From Onthovicinus sp900555545 (lineage in GTDB: Bacteria; Bacillota; Clostridia; Oscillospirales; Acutalibacteraceae), in NCBI GenBank assembly GCA_949296915.1, contig CASFPX010000004.1, positions 118,558-182,557 on the forward strand: 64,000 nucleotides of DNA, written 5' to 3'. Below are positions 26,311 through 35,655 of this stretch, in pieces. Under the pieces are notes generated by a model. It worked only from the letters and a program-made list of their open reading frames with translations. It did not search any database and had not been told where the DNA came from. The position numbers and the translations under genes were made by a program. Position 1 is the first letter of the stretch, and each line of letters starts with the position of its first letter.

Positions 26311-27921
26311 TCAAAATTCAACCCTGCTGTCTTTGGTAAACAGCTTTGGCTCGCGTTCGTGACGGTTTCCGGCGATCCGAACACCGTCTGACGATTTGAC
26401 AAAATAGGATGGTGTCCGCACAGTATTGTTTTGGATTACGATCCCCGTATGGACTGCGCCCGCGTGTGTCCGATTCTCCGGCTTGATACACACCGTATGC
26501 TCCGGGCAATATTTAAAGGTATTCCCCTCGATTCGCACATCCCGGACACAGCCGCTCTCGTACCAGCTCTTCGCATCGTCGCTGATGAGGATATGGTTCA
26601 TGGTGGTGTGTTCAAAGACATTCTCACGGATGCGCACTTTCCCCCGCACGGTCAGGAGCAGCCCGCGCGTGATAATCCGATCCATTGTATTGTGCTCAAA
26701 GGTGAGATCAGGGCTCGCGTCAATATCCTCGATCACATCCCCCACACTGCCCTGAACAGCTCCGTCCAGCACCAGACGGATGTTATATTCGTCCAGCAGC
26801 TCGCTCTGCCGGATGATGGCCTCCCCGCGGCAGAGCAGCGTCTCCGGATTGACAAAGGTGATCCGATCGCCAGGGCGGAGCGGATTGAAACCGTGGGACT
26901 GCCGATGCATGAACCGAACAGTGATGGACTCCCCCGCATGCTCGACAATTTTAAAGTGAATCCCATGGGCATTCAGGCAATCGTCCCCCGATCCCTCAAA
27001 AACACTATCCCGCACAGTAACCTGCCCACGGCACATGCAGATCTGGATAAAATCCGCCACCGACGCCATCAGGCGCGGGCCATCCGGGCGCGGGGCAAAC
27101 CGCAGGCCGGAGAGCATGAGCGTGTCGCTGTCCTGCGCGACAAGCGCCAGCCCGTAGTTGAAATTCTGTTCAACGCCCTCAAGGGTGATATTTTGACAGC
27201 GGTCGATAAAGATGCCGTTATATTTGCGGCGGACATCAAACAGCTCATACCGCTCCCCGATTTTAAAACGGAGCGCATCCGGCATATACACGCGGAACTG
27301 GTGATCGCCCCGTTCCACAATGCGCAGCGCGCTGAAAAACGGGTGACCCGTGCGCTTGAGGATCCCGGGATCATGGCAATCAATATGGCCGATCCAGCCC
27401 GCTACTCGTTGGGCGAAGAAGGATGTACAGTATCCATCGCCCACAAAGTAAAACTTGCCGCCATATCGGACGTACCGGCTCTCCTCATCCAGCTGGAAAT
27501 CCACCCAGAATGGCCCCTTTTTTACCACCGTAAACTCATGCATATCCGGGCGTTCAGCGGTAAAGCGGAATCCCCGCATTGTAACATCATGGCAGTTGAT
27601 CAATGCCAGGTTGGTCGCCCTGCCATGCAGAACGAACACGGCTCCGTTCCCCTCCAGCGCGGCATCCGAGACTCCCTCCAGCAGGAATCCGGCCCGGTTC
27701 TCGTGCGGTGTCTCACCGGGAAGCCACTCCCTGTCGCCGACCGTATTGGTCACATACATTTCCCGCATTGGCAGATTTTCTGCCCGGATGGGGTAGGTTC
27801 CCGGTTCAAAAATCACCGTGCAGGGCGATTGGGCGGCCTTTAAATGCTCCGCCAGCTTTACCAGTGGACGCGCCGCATCCTGCCCGGGGATAATACCGAA
27901 TTCTCTCGCGTTGATAATCAT
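26311..27921 (-). CDS. Alpha-1,3-galactosidase-like parallel beta-helix enzyme (GH110)
   Basis: A 536-residue right-handed beta-helix protein. It matches the GH110 pattern: an N-terminal REFGIIPGQDAARPL segment, a central GSGDDCLNAHGIHFKI (acidic pair of the active site), RIITRGLLLTVRGKVRIREN and helix rungs of GNTF/NNTV type. GH110 enzymes remove alpha-1,3-linked galactose from blood group B and related epitopes. No signal peptide is present, so it would act on imported oligosaccharides, unlike Bacteroides homologues. Its ATG overlaps the stop codon of the upstream GH101-like gene (ATGA). Confidence in the fold is high; the linkage rests on the family. Confidence 0.82.
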   Translation of the reverse strand: MIINAREFGIIPGQDAARPLVKLAEHLKAAQSPCTVIFEPGTYPIRAENLPMREMYVTNTVGDREWLPGETPHENRAGFLLEGVSDAALEGNGAVFVLHGRATNLALINCHDVTMRGFRFTAERPDMHEFTVVKKGPFWVDFQLDEESRYVRYGGKFYFVGDGYCTSFFAQRVAGWIGHIDCHDPGILKRTGHPFFSALRIVERGDHQFRVYMPDALRFKIGERYELFDVRRKYNGIFIDRCQNITLEGVEQNFNYGLALVAQDSDTLMLSGLRFAPRPDGPRLMASVADFIQICMCRGQVTVRDSVFEGSGDDCLNAHGIHFKIVEHAGESITVRFMHRQSHGFNPLRPGDRITFVNPETLLCRGEAIIRQSELLDEYNIRLVLDGAVQGSVGDVIEDIDASPDLTFEHNTMDRIITRGLLLTVRGKVRIRENVFEHTTMNHILISDDAKSWYESGCVRDVRIEGNTFKYCPEHTVCIKPENRTHAGAVHTGIVIQNNTVRTPSYFVKSSDGVRIAGNRHEREPKLFTKDSRVEF

Positions 27922-29219
27922 ACTTCCACCTCAATCTGCCAGGCGCTCTCCGGCTGTGTATGCCAGCGAATCGCGCCGCTGATAATTGGAACCGCTTCCG
28001 CCTGATCGGATACGCCCTCCGGTGTCAGGCGGCGGATCATCGCTTTCTTCCCGTGCAGATACCAGGTCTGCTCCCCGCCGGATTCCGAATAGGCCAGGTA
28101 GGAGTTGGGACGGATAACTTCCGGCAGGCACAGGTTGTTCCCCTGCTTGAGCACCCGGCCGTTCTGCTCAATCCGATGGCCGTCCACGCAGGAGACAACC
28201 CCACCGCTGTGGCAGAGACGCCTGGATCGCCCCACCCCATATATTTTCAACCGTTCGAACTGATTCAGATAGTAGTGCGGCACCGTATAGGTGATAAACC
28301 GCTTGAGAAATTTCTGCACCCAGGCCGTGTCCCTATGCTTTAGGAGAATATCCTCACCGTGCAGGTTGCCGTAGATCAGCCACTCGAGCTGCTTATACGG
28401 TGTGAGCGCCTTGCACTGCTCCCCGAATCCGACGACCGAGGCGGGATATTTCAGGATTTCCCCTGGGCTGAGTACCGGATTCCAGAATGCCGGAATCAGA
28501 CCGATTACATCGCTTTTGCCCCAGTGGAGGCGCAGTCCGGAATTCTGTTCCCGATAGATAAACTCGCTGGTCACCTCGACGCCGCGGCTATTAAAATACC
28601 CAATCATTTTTCGCCGCGCCGCCTTTTCCCGTGCGATGGAGGTATGCTTTCCCTTATGGACGAAGAATGCGTCAATATGGATCGTACCCGCCTCCTCAAT
28701 GGGGAGCAGCGCCAGTAAACGGTCCACCCGCTTCTGAAAATAACCACTCTCCCACTCCTGTGCCAGCCGGACCTGATAGGCCTTGCGCCCACCCCATACG
28801 CCGGTGACCTTGGGCTTGCCGTTCCGGCCGCAGACGATCAGGCCGTTTGCCATGTATTCCGGCCAGAGCGCGCTCTCCTGATAGGCGTCGGAAATATTGA
28901 TATGATAACTGATGACCGTATTGTACTTTTTGGATTCCTCCACCAGGCGCAGCAGGCTATCTAAAGCAGTTGCGTCCTGCGGACTCTTTAGCTGGGGATT
29001 CGCCTCAAAAAACTCCGGGTAACGGTCGTCGTGGCCATTGTACTGCCAGCCGACCAGATAGAGCACCTTGGTATAGCCCGGTGTGATCCGGTCGATTTTT
29101 TGAACGATCTCAAGCGCTTCATCAAAGGTACACAGCACCTTGCAGCCGATCTGTGGATCCGGTACGGCAAGGCCCAGTTTGAGCATGAGCGTTCGCGTGT
29201 AGTCATACTTTTGAAACAT
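27918..29219 (-). CDS. GH101-like (endo-alpha-N-acetylgalactosaminidase family) protein, paralogue
   Basis: A 433-residue paralogue of the protein at 12949, with the same core: KVLYLVGWQYNGHDDRYPEF, ISYHINISDAYQES, a likely nucleophile Asp in GTIHIDAFF and acid/base Glu in VTSEFIYRE, followed by a beta domain. It too lacks a signal peptide and accessory domains. The ATG at 29219 follows AAGGA; a TTG further upstream lies in the previous gene. It is flanked by a phosphoesterase (two bases upstream) and GH110 (overlapping downstream). Two copies with different substrate loops suggest different core structures or linkages. Confidence 0.7.
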   Translation of the reverse strand: MFQKYDYTRTLMLKLGLAVPDPQIGCKVLCTFDEALEIVQKIDRITPGYTKVLYLVGWQYNGHDDRYPEFFEANPQLKSPQDATALDSLLRLVEESKKYNTVISYHINISDAYQESALWPEYMANGLIVCGRNGKPKVTGVWGGRKAYQVRLAQEWESGYFQKRVDRLLALLPIEEAGTIHIDAFFVHKGKHTSIAREKAARRKMIGYFNSRGVEVTSEFIYREQNSGLRLHWGKSDVIGLIPAFWNPVLSPGEILKYPASVVGFGEQCKALTPYKQLEWLIYGNLHGEDILLKHRDTAWVQKFLKRFITYTVPHYYLNQFERLKIYGVGRSRRLCHSGGVVSCVDGHRIEQNGRVLKQGNNLCLPEVIRPNSYLAYSESGGEQTWYLHGKKAMIRRLTPEGVSDQAEAVPIISGAIRWHTQPESAWQIEVEV

Positions 29220-29221
29220 GG

Positions 29222-30265
29222 TTAAAATTCCTTCCCGTAGCACAGCTTCCCGAGGCCAAACCAGCGATAGATCCCCTGCTGGGTAAAGCTGCCGTCCTCA
29301 TAGATGTAGATGAGCTTGCCGCCCTTCTGCGGGACGAGGTAGATATTGTGGTCGCAGGAGTAGCCATACGCCAAACGGATGCCCTGGTAATCGACGGTGT
29401 AGTTATTCATGTGGTCGTGACCCACAAAACAGCCCTTGGTGCTGCCGAGTTCTTTCATCGTCTCGAACATCTCATCGTCGTGATTGCTGCAATAGACCTG
29501 TTCGAACTTTACACCATCCAGCGTGCCGCCGTTCTTTTTCGCCTCTTCATAGCCCGTCACATACTCGCGCATGGGAATGTGGAAGAATGCCAGCGACGGG
29601 ACCACCTGATTTTCATCCCCGTTGACCTCTTTTGCAATGGATCTGACGGTGTCCGCATACCACTGGATCTGATTTTCATGGAAGCAGTCGTACCCGTCAT
29701 CCTTGCCGAGCTCGGGATCGTAATAGTACATGTTGCTGTCCATCATGATGAGGGACAGGATCACCTTGCCGGAGTCATCGGTAATGTTGTAATAATAGTT
29801 TCCTTCGCCGTCCACATCCTCCGGCCCGCGCTCAAAGAAGCAATACTCAAGCGATTCCAAATATTCGGAGAGCTGGGTTTTGGTGTGCGTACGGCGATCC
29901 TCCGCATCGTGGTTGCCGTAGACAAAGCCCCACGGGATTTGGAACGACTCCATAAAGCTGCCGAAAGTCTGGAACGCCTGCATATTCTCATCCTCACTGG
30001 TGATATCCCCGGTGACGATGATGACGTCCGGGTTCGATGCCTCAATCATCTTTGTAATCGTGTTAAACGCCTTCTGATCCTTTTTCTCGTCATTTAGAAT
30101 GTGGACATCCGTGATTTGGAGCACCTTGCTCACAGCGCCGTTTCCACCGGGCTTATGCGTAAACACACCGCCAAACAGCAATCCACTCACAAGCGCCAGA
30201 ATTAAAACGACGCACAGCACTACAATCCCCACGATTTTAAGCCCCTTTTTTGCAGACTTTTTCAT
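29222..30265 (-). CDS. Membrane-anchored metallophosphoesterase (3 of 3)
   Basis: A 347-residue calcineurin-like phosphoesterase with an N-terminal anchor (residues 9-31). Metal motifs: LQITDVHILND (DxH), VTGDITSED, VYGNHDAED, AFFHIPMREY and FVGHDHMNNY. The start follows GAGGGAG. It lies four bases after GH95 and two before a GH101-like gene. Its fold is shared by cyclic-nucleotide, nucleotide and sugar-phosphate phosphatases; the outward orientation fits removal of phosphate before uptake. Confidence 0.87.
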   Translation of the reverse strand: MKKSAKKGLKIVGIVVLCVVLILALVSGLLFGGVFTHKPGGNGAVSKVLQITDVHILNDEKKDQKAFNTITKMIEASNPDVIIVTGDITSEDENMQAFQTFGSFMESFQIPWGFVYGNHDAEDRRTHTKTQLSEYLESLEYCFFERGPEDVDGEGNYYYNITDDSGKVILSLIMMDSNMYYYDPELGKDDGYDCFHENQIQWYADTVRSIAKEVNGDENQVVPSLAFFHIPMREYVTGYEEAKKNGGTLDGVKFEQVYCSNHDDEMFETMKELGSTKGCFVGHDHMNNYTVDYQGIRLAYGYSCDHNIYLVPQKGGKLIYIYEDGSFTQQGIYRWFGLGKLCYGKEF

Positions 30266-30269
30266 GATC

Positions 30270-32483
30270 TCATTCTCCCTCTTTCAGTTGAATATGGTCA
30301 CCGATCCGGCAGTCCGGCGCCAGATGTGCAGGCCGGAGCAATATCTCCCGGTCGCTCTCCACACGGATGACCCTGCCGTTTTTCCACGCAAAGCTGATCT
30401 GCGCCCCGCGCAGGTGTACGCCGGTCATCTCGCCCTCCGCCCACTGAAGCGGGAGCGCCGGCAGTAGCTCCACCACGCCGTCCTCCCAACCGATCAGGCA
30501 CTCATTGACACCGGCAACATAGCCGAAGTTCCCGTCGATCTGGAAAATAAACGGGAAATGGACGTTAAACAGATTCTGAAACAGCGCCTTTTCAAAGAGA
30601 AGGCGGATATTCTTTTGGGCGGACTCGCCGTCATGGAAGCGGCCGGAAAGGCAGATGGCCCATGCGGTGCTCCAGCCGATCTGTCCCCTGCTGTGATCCT
30701 GGCGGCAATCGAAGAGCCTGCGCATCTGCGCGGTGAGCTCCGGTGTACCGTAAAAACTGGCGACGCGCCCCGGATAGAGCCCATAGAGCGGTGAAAAGTG
30801 GCGGTGCCCCTTCTCCGATGCGGAGAGATTGCCGTTCCACTCGCTGATGCCATCCGGCCCGTACTCAAACGGCTCCAGGTGGTCGATCACATGGCGGATC
30901 CGCTCACCGAGCACCTCCTCCTGCCCGATCTCCAACGCATTGGCAAGCGCCTGACGCATCAGGCCGTTTTCAAACGCGCTGTGCCGCCCCAGGCTGCACT
31001 TTGCGCCGTCCGATGCAAAGACAGCCTCCGGTGAGGCGGAGGGACAGCTGACATAATGGCCGCGGTATTCCACTACGTAATCCAGAATAAATTCTGCCGC
31101 ACCGCGCACCATTTCAGCGATGGTATCGCGATATTCCTCCAGGCCGCCGTTGAGATAGTGTTCATAGATCTCATTGGCCAGCCAGACGCCGCACATAGGC
31201 GCGTACATATAATTGGCCGTCCCCTTGACGGGAGGCGTTTTGCGCCAGATATCCACATTGTGGTTGCAGGCGAATCCACCGCAGCCGTAGTTGACGCGCG
31301 CCGTTTTTTGTCCGCGTTCGGACACCTCATGCACCATACGGATATACGGCTCCAAGCACTGCTGGAGGCCGCAGACACTCGCACTCCAATAGTTCATCTG
31401 CGTGTTGATATTGACCGTGTAGTTGCTGCTCCACGCAGGGCGGATATCGCGGTTCCACTGCCCCTGCAAATTCAGCGGCTGTCCCCCCTCACGGCTGCCG
31501 GATATCATCAGGTACTTGCCATAGTGATAGAGCAGTTCACTGACCGCGTTAAAGTCCGCAGGATTTTTCAGCATCCTATCCGTCGTATTATTAGACTGCG
31601 TGTGGAGGGAAAAATCCTGCGCACAGTACAGGGCGTGATAATCATCCATATGTGCAGCTTTTAGCGCGGCGAAATCCGTCCCGGCATTTGCGACAAGCTC
31701 TTTCGCTTTACGCGCTGTGCTTTCACAGTCCGTGTCCGGCATTTTGTCATATCCGTTAAACCCCGTGGCCGTGGCGGCAATCAGCGTCAGATAGGTGGCG
31801 TTTTTCACGACGATACGGCGCCCCTTTGCAGTCACCTGCCCATCTGTGAACGGACGGACATAGAGTGCAAAGGCCATCCCCTTGCCATTGCGTTCATAGA
31901 CGATGGGGTGAAATTCCCCCCGCAAATAATTGGGAACCACATAATCTGGGGCATTGCCGGACAGGATCAGGCCGTCGCCGCCGGCAGAGACGTTGCTGTG
32001 CAGCTGAGATTTGGCGCCAAGTACCGCACTGAATCCCTCCCCTGTAACGCGATAGACAAGCACGCGTGCCGGATTGGATGCAAAGCATTCCCGTTCAAGC
32101 GAGCCGCTCTTCACAGTCAAAACGGCATCATCCAGATTGAGTGAACGGCTATACACACCCCCGCCCCCGGTCAGCTTCAGTTCCAGATCCCCCAGCGGGA
32201 GAAAGGACTCGCTGTATCCGCCGGTGAGGTGCTCCTCCGCCATCCGAGTGGCCTCCTGGTATTTACCGGCAAAGATAAGCTCACGGACGCGCCCGAGGTA
32301 TTCCAAACTCTCCGGGCTGTCGTAATCTTTGGGATAGCCGGACCAGAGCGTGCAGTCGTTAAAGGAAAGGATCTCTCTCCGCCTGCCGCCATAGACCATG
32401 GCAGCTGTAAATCCATTGCCCACTGGGAGAGCTTCCTTCCAGGTCCGGGCGGGCCGGTTGTAGGTAAGCTGTCGAATCATCAT
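30270..32483 (-). CDS. Alpha-L-fucosidase (GH95)
   Basis: A 737-residue cytoplasmic enzyme of the (alpha/alpha)6-barrel family that removes alpha-1,2-fucose, the cap of H antigens and mucin. Family signatures: ALPVGNGFTAAMVYGG near the start, LNLQGQWNRDIRPAWSSNY, NVNINTQMNYWSA (the two catalytic-site Asn), HRHFSPLYGLYPGRV and GWSTAW. Where many members have HRHLSH, this one has Pro for the last His. The ATG at 32483 lies seven bases after AGGTGG, which itself overlaps the end of the GH29 gene. Tight spacing with GH29 suggests the two fucosidases are made together. Confidence 0.92.
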   Translation of the reverse strand: MMIRQLTYNRPARTWKEALPVGNGFTAAMVYGGRRREILSFNDCTLWSGYPKDYDSPESLEYLGRVRELIFAGKYQEATRMAEEHLTGGYSESFLPLGDLELKLTGGGGVYSRSLNLDDAVLTVKSGSLERECFASNPARVLVYRVTGEGFSAVLGAKSQLHSNVSAGGDGLILSGNAPDYVVPNYLRGEFHPIVYERNGKGMAFALYVRPFTDGQVTAKGRRIVVKNATYLTLIAATATGFNGYDKMPDTDCESTARKAKELVANAGTDFAALKAAHMDDYHALYCAQDFSLHTQSNNTTDRMLKNPADFNAVSELLYHYGKYLMISGSREGGQPLNLQGQWNRDIRPAWSSNYTVNINTQMNYWSASVCGLQQCLEPYIRMVHEVSERGQKTARVNYGCGGFACNHNVDIWRKTPPVKGTANYMYAPMCGVWLANEIYEHYLNGGLEEYRDTIAEMVRGAAEFILDYVVEYRGHYVSCPSASPEAVFASDGAKCSLGRHSAFENGLMRQALANALEIGQEEVLGERIRHVIDHLEPFEYGPDGISEWNGNLSASEKGHRHFSPLYGLYPGRVASFYGTPELTAQMRRLFDCRQDHSRGQIGWSTAWAICLSGRFHDGESAQKNIRLLFEKALFQNLFNVHFPFIFQIDGNFGYVAGVNECLIGWEDGVVELLPALPLQWAEGEMTGVHLRGAQISFAWKNGRVIRVESDREILLRPAHLAPDCRIGDHIQLKEGE

Positions 32484-32485
32484 GA

Positions 32486-33949
32486 TCAATCCACCTGTAT
32501 ATCAAATACGAGCGGCATTTCCGTCTCCGGAGGATCCTGTGTGAGGATGCGCAGCCGCTTTTTATCCTGTTCCCACCGCGCCGGACCGCCGCCGAGCACG
32601 GTAATCTTTTTGATCTCAAAATTAAAGCCGTCCATACTGTGACGCAGCGCCCTTAAGTCATAGACGCCGCGCCGGTTGGGCCGGAGTGCAAACGCGTAGA
32701 TATGGCAGGGGCGGTAAGTGTAGCGGAAATCGCGGGACGTATAGCGGTTACGCTCCTGAAAGCTGCCCGTTTTCTGCCGCTTCCCCTCACCGGACACTTT
32801 ATAGGGGGAGGTCCCCCAGATCGCCTCCCGGTTGCACGCCGTCCACTCGCCCAGACGGGTGAGGATCTGTATCTCCTCCTCGCAGAGCGTACCGTCCGCT
32901 CTGGGGCCGATGTTTAAAACAAAATTCCCATTCTTGGAGATAACATCCGAAAAGACACGGGCGATCTCCTCCGGCGTTTTCCACCGGTTGGTGGTGCAGT
33001 AGCTCCATGCATTGTAGGCCGTGGAGGTCTCCGATTGCCAGATATAGGGGCTGGTAGCCGGGAGCTGCCCGCGTTCGCGGTCAAAGATTGAGGCGTTGTA
33101 CATGATCGCATCGCTCTTGTACTGGACACAGACCTCCCTGCCCCATTCCATGGAACGATTAAAATAATAGGCCAAGAATTTTTTCATGTACGGCCGGAAC
33201 TTGTGATTGGAGACCCACCAGTCAAAGAACAAAGTCTCCGGCTGATAGCGGTCCACCAGCTCGACCGTGTGAACCAGCCAGTTCTCGCACCACTCGGGCG
33301 TAGGGTCAATCCCATGCTCCTGCCGCAACAGGGTGTATAAATTATTGTGGCGGTGAACGTTGACACATGCCCCATACAGTTCGCGATAGGCCGGATCCAT
33401 CGCCTCGTTCTCATAGCCGACTGTGCGCGCACCATTGACAAACCAGTAGTGCTCCGCCCGGTGGCTCGACGTGGCAAAGGGAATGCCCTGCGCCTCACAG
33501 GCGCGTTTATACTCCCCCAGCACATCGCGGTGCATAGCCTGCTTGACAGTCGTCCACTCCGATAGGGCGGAATCGTACATCTTGAGCCCGTCGTGGTGTT
33601 CCCCCACGGGCATGATATACCGAACCCCCGCTTTTTTCAAGACCGAAACGATCTTTCCGGCATCAAAATTTGGCGCGGTAAACTGCTCGATAAATTTTCG
33701 GTAAGGATAATCTTTGCCGTACTTGCGGTTATGGTGCCAATAGACGGGGTTCTGGTGATAGTACATCAGGCGCACATACCACTCGCTAAAATAGGCCGGC
33801 ACCGTATAAGCCCCCCAGTGGATAAACGCGCCGAATTTTGCCTCCCGGTACCACTGCGGCACCGGATAGGTGGATAAGCTCTCCCAGTTATCCTTATATT
33901 CCCCATCGGCAATCACTTGATCGATCCGGGCGAGTTCCCGCTCGTACAT
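32486..33949 (-). CDS. Alpha-L-fucosidase (GH29)
   Basis: A 487-residue cytoplasmic enzyme. GH29 signatures: WYREAKFGAFIHWGAYTVPA, IMPVGEHHDGLKMYDS, and the nucleophile Asp in ETLFFDWWV; a general arrangement with the C-terminal sandwich follows (FVLNIGPRADGTLCEEE). GH29 enzymes release alpha-1,3/1,4/1,6-fucose, complementing the alpha-1,2-specific GH95 next door. The ATG at 33949 has AGGTG six bases upstream; the GTG at 33958 is less likely. It follows the transporter gene by nine bases. Confidence 0.93.
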   Translation of the reverse strand: MYERELARIDQVIADGEYKDNWESLSTYPVPQWYREAKFGAFIHWGAYTVPAYFSEWYVRLMYYHQNPVYWHHNRKYGKDYPYRKFIEQFTAPNFDAGKIVSVLKKAGVRYIMPVGEHHDGLKMYDSALSEWTTVKQAMHRDVLGEYKRACEAQGIPFATSSHRAEHYWFVNGARTVGYENEAMDPAYRELYGACVNVHRHNNLYTLLRQEHGIDPTPEWCENWLVHTVELVDRYQPETLFFDWWVSNHKFRPYMKKFLAYYFNRSMEWGREVCVQYKSDAIMYNASIFDRERGQLPATSPYIWQSETSTAYNAWSYCTTNRWKTPEEIARVFSDVISKNGNFVLNIGPRADGTLCEEEIQILTRLGEWTACNREAIWGTSPYKVSGEGKRQKTGSFQERNRYTSRDFRYTYRPCHIYAFALRPNRRGVYDLRALRHSMDGFNFEIKKITVLGGGPARWEQDKKRLRILTQDPPETEMPLVFDIQVD

Positions 33950-33958
33950 TTTCCACAC

Positions 33959-35641
33959 CTACTTTCCTTTTCCGTCCAGCTGCTCCCGCAGCCCGCGTAC
34001 CTCCGCGCTGTCCGCGCCGAATTTTTCCGTATAAAGCGCCAGCTTGTTTGCGGCGATATCGCGCTTGAGGTTGGCGGTGAAGGAGACATCGCTCTCCTCC
34101 GAGAGGATGGTATCCGCATTTACAGCGTCCTGCCGGAGCTCCGCCACAATCTGTGCGTGCTTTTTCTTGTCCAGATTATAGAAGAACAGGCAGATGAGCA
34201 TCAGCGCACCGGAAATCACGGAGATCCAGATGGCGATGTTAAAATACTGGTCGGCCACGGCAACCTTCTCCGCGGACAGGATATTCGGTGCATCCGCCAC
34301 AATCTCATAGTCATTGGGGTTAAAACCGACTGCCCCCTGAATCACGGCGGGGATCAGCGCACACAGCTGAGTCACCAGCAACACAGCCGAGTAGGCAAGG
34401 GTCTGGATAAATCCCTCCAGGCGGTAACCACTCAGGCGCTGCTGATAGTCGCCGATCTCCGAGAGCATCAGCGGCTGAAGGCTGCCAATGGCGTTAAATG
34501 ATGCCACAAAGCGCAGCGCGGTGATGAGGACGGCGCTGGAGGTATCCTGCGCCATATTGTCAAATCCGATCAGCGCCAGAATCAGATAGGCCCCCGTATT
34601 CAGGCACTGCCAGAAGATCATAATCGTCCGGTTGTTAAACTTTCGGGTCAGGAACGGGAGCAGGATCATATTGGGCGTTGCGCCAAAGCCCACGATCATG
34701 GAGACCGCACCGAAGATCATCGCGCCATCCGCCATGTTATCCGCATAGTGAACGCGGGCCACGATCTGCCACACCAGATCGATACAACCCTTCATGCATC
34801 CGAACATGAGGGCTAATGTCAGGATGATGAGCGGGCGGTTCTTCAGAACCATTTTTAACCCCTGGAGCGTGGAGACTTTTTCCTTTTGGTTCTCCGTCTC
34901 CGTGATAAACACGCGCTCCCGTACGCCGAGCAGGCCGATCGTGCAAATGACGCCTACGACAGCGCTGGCACAGCCAAAGACGCGTGCCGCGACCACATCG
35001 CCCCACAATCCGGCGGCGACATCCTTGAGCACATTCATCACCGTAGGCGCAAACCCCATCACCAGACCGATCGGGGACCAGATATCCGTGCGCTCCTGTT
35101 GATTGGGTGTAAAAACCCCAGGGAACATATTGAACGTATTGTTCCACAGGTTCCAGACAAGGAGAGTGGGGATACAAATCAAATAGACGTAAATGATACG
35201 GACATCCAGCGTAAGATTTTGCGGGGACCATACGGCCGCCACCGCCAAGATGGAGACGACAGGGGCCAGGAACAGGATATATGGCTTATACCGGCCGAGT
35301 TTTGTACGGGTCCGCTGGATCCACCGGCCATAGATTGGCGTCAAAATGAGACCCGCGGCGCAGGCAGTGATATAGATAATGGTGGCGTGCAGCGTACCAT
35401 ACCGGCCAAGGTCGTACAGGATCGGCAGATAGCCGATTGTCACATACGCATTGATAATATTACAGATAAAGCTGACGCCAAGGCTCGCCGACCCCAGGCA
35501 AAAAATCTCCCGCAGATCGAGAAAGCGCCCCTTTGGCGGCTCCCGCCAAAAATTTTTCAGCACGGCGGCAAGGGCTTTTGCTCCCGCACGGAGTGCAATA
35601 CCCGGATGCTGTTTCGTTTTCCCAGAGCGATTATTCCCCAT
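33959..35641 (-). CDS. GPH-family sugar transporter (MelB type)
   Basis: A 560-residue major-facilitator protein of the glycoside-pentoside-hexuronide:cation symporter family, with about twelve membrane segments (for example LGVSFICNIINAYVTIGYLP and IMIFWQCLNTGAYLILALIG) and the loop KLGRYKPYI between segments. A charged C-terminal cytoplasmic tail of roughly 70 residues is added. It imports a sugar or small oligosaccharide with a cation. Position next to two fucosidases and a GH2 suggests a fucosylated or galactosylated fragment. A second GPH transporter is at 44160. Confidence 0.88.
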   Translation of the reverse strand: MGNNRSGKTKQHPGIALRAGAKALAAVLKNFWREPPKGRFLDLREIFCLGSASLGVSFICNIINAYVTIGYLPILYDLGRYGTLHATIIYITACAAGLILTPIYGRWIQRTRTKLGRYKPYILFLAPVVSILAVAAVWSPQNLTLDVRIIYVYLICIPTLLVWNLWNNTFNMFPGVFTPNQQERTDIWSPIGLVMGFAPTVMNVLKDVAAGLWGDVVAARVFGCASAVVGVICTIGLLGVRERVFITETENQKEKVSTLQGLKMVLKNRPLIILTLALMFGCMKGCIDLVWQIVARVHYADNMADGAMIFGAVSMIVGFGATPNMILLPFLTRKFNNRTIMIFWQCLNTGAYLILALIGFDNMAQDTSSAVLITALRFVASFNAIGSLQPLMLSEIGDYQQRLSGYRLEGFIQTLAYSAVLLVTQLCALIPAVIQGAVGFNPNDYEIVADAPNILSAEKVAVADQYFNIAIWISVISGALMLICLFFYNLDKKKHAQIVAELRQDAVNADTILSEESDVSFTANLKRDIAANKLALYTEKFGADSAEVRGLREQLDGKGK

Positions 35642-35655
35642 CGATTGAACCCTTT

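Noticed and set aside
26431..27843. 470-codon plus-strand open frame
   Set aside because: Shadow of the GH110 gene; product composition is unlike a folded protein family.
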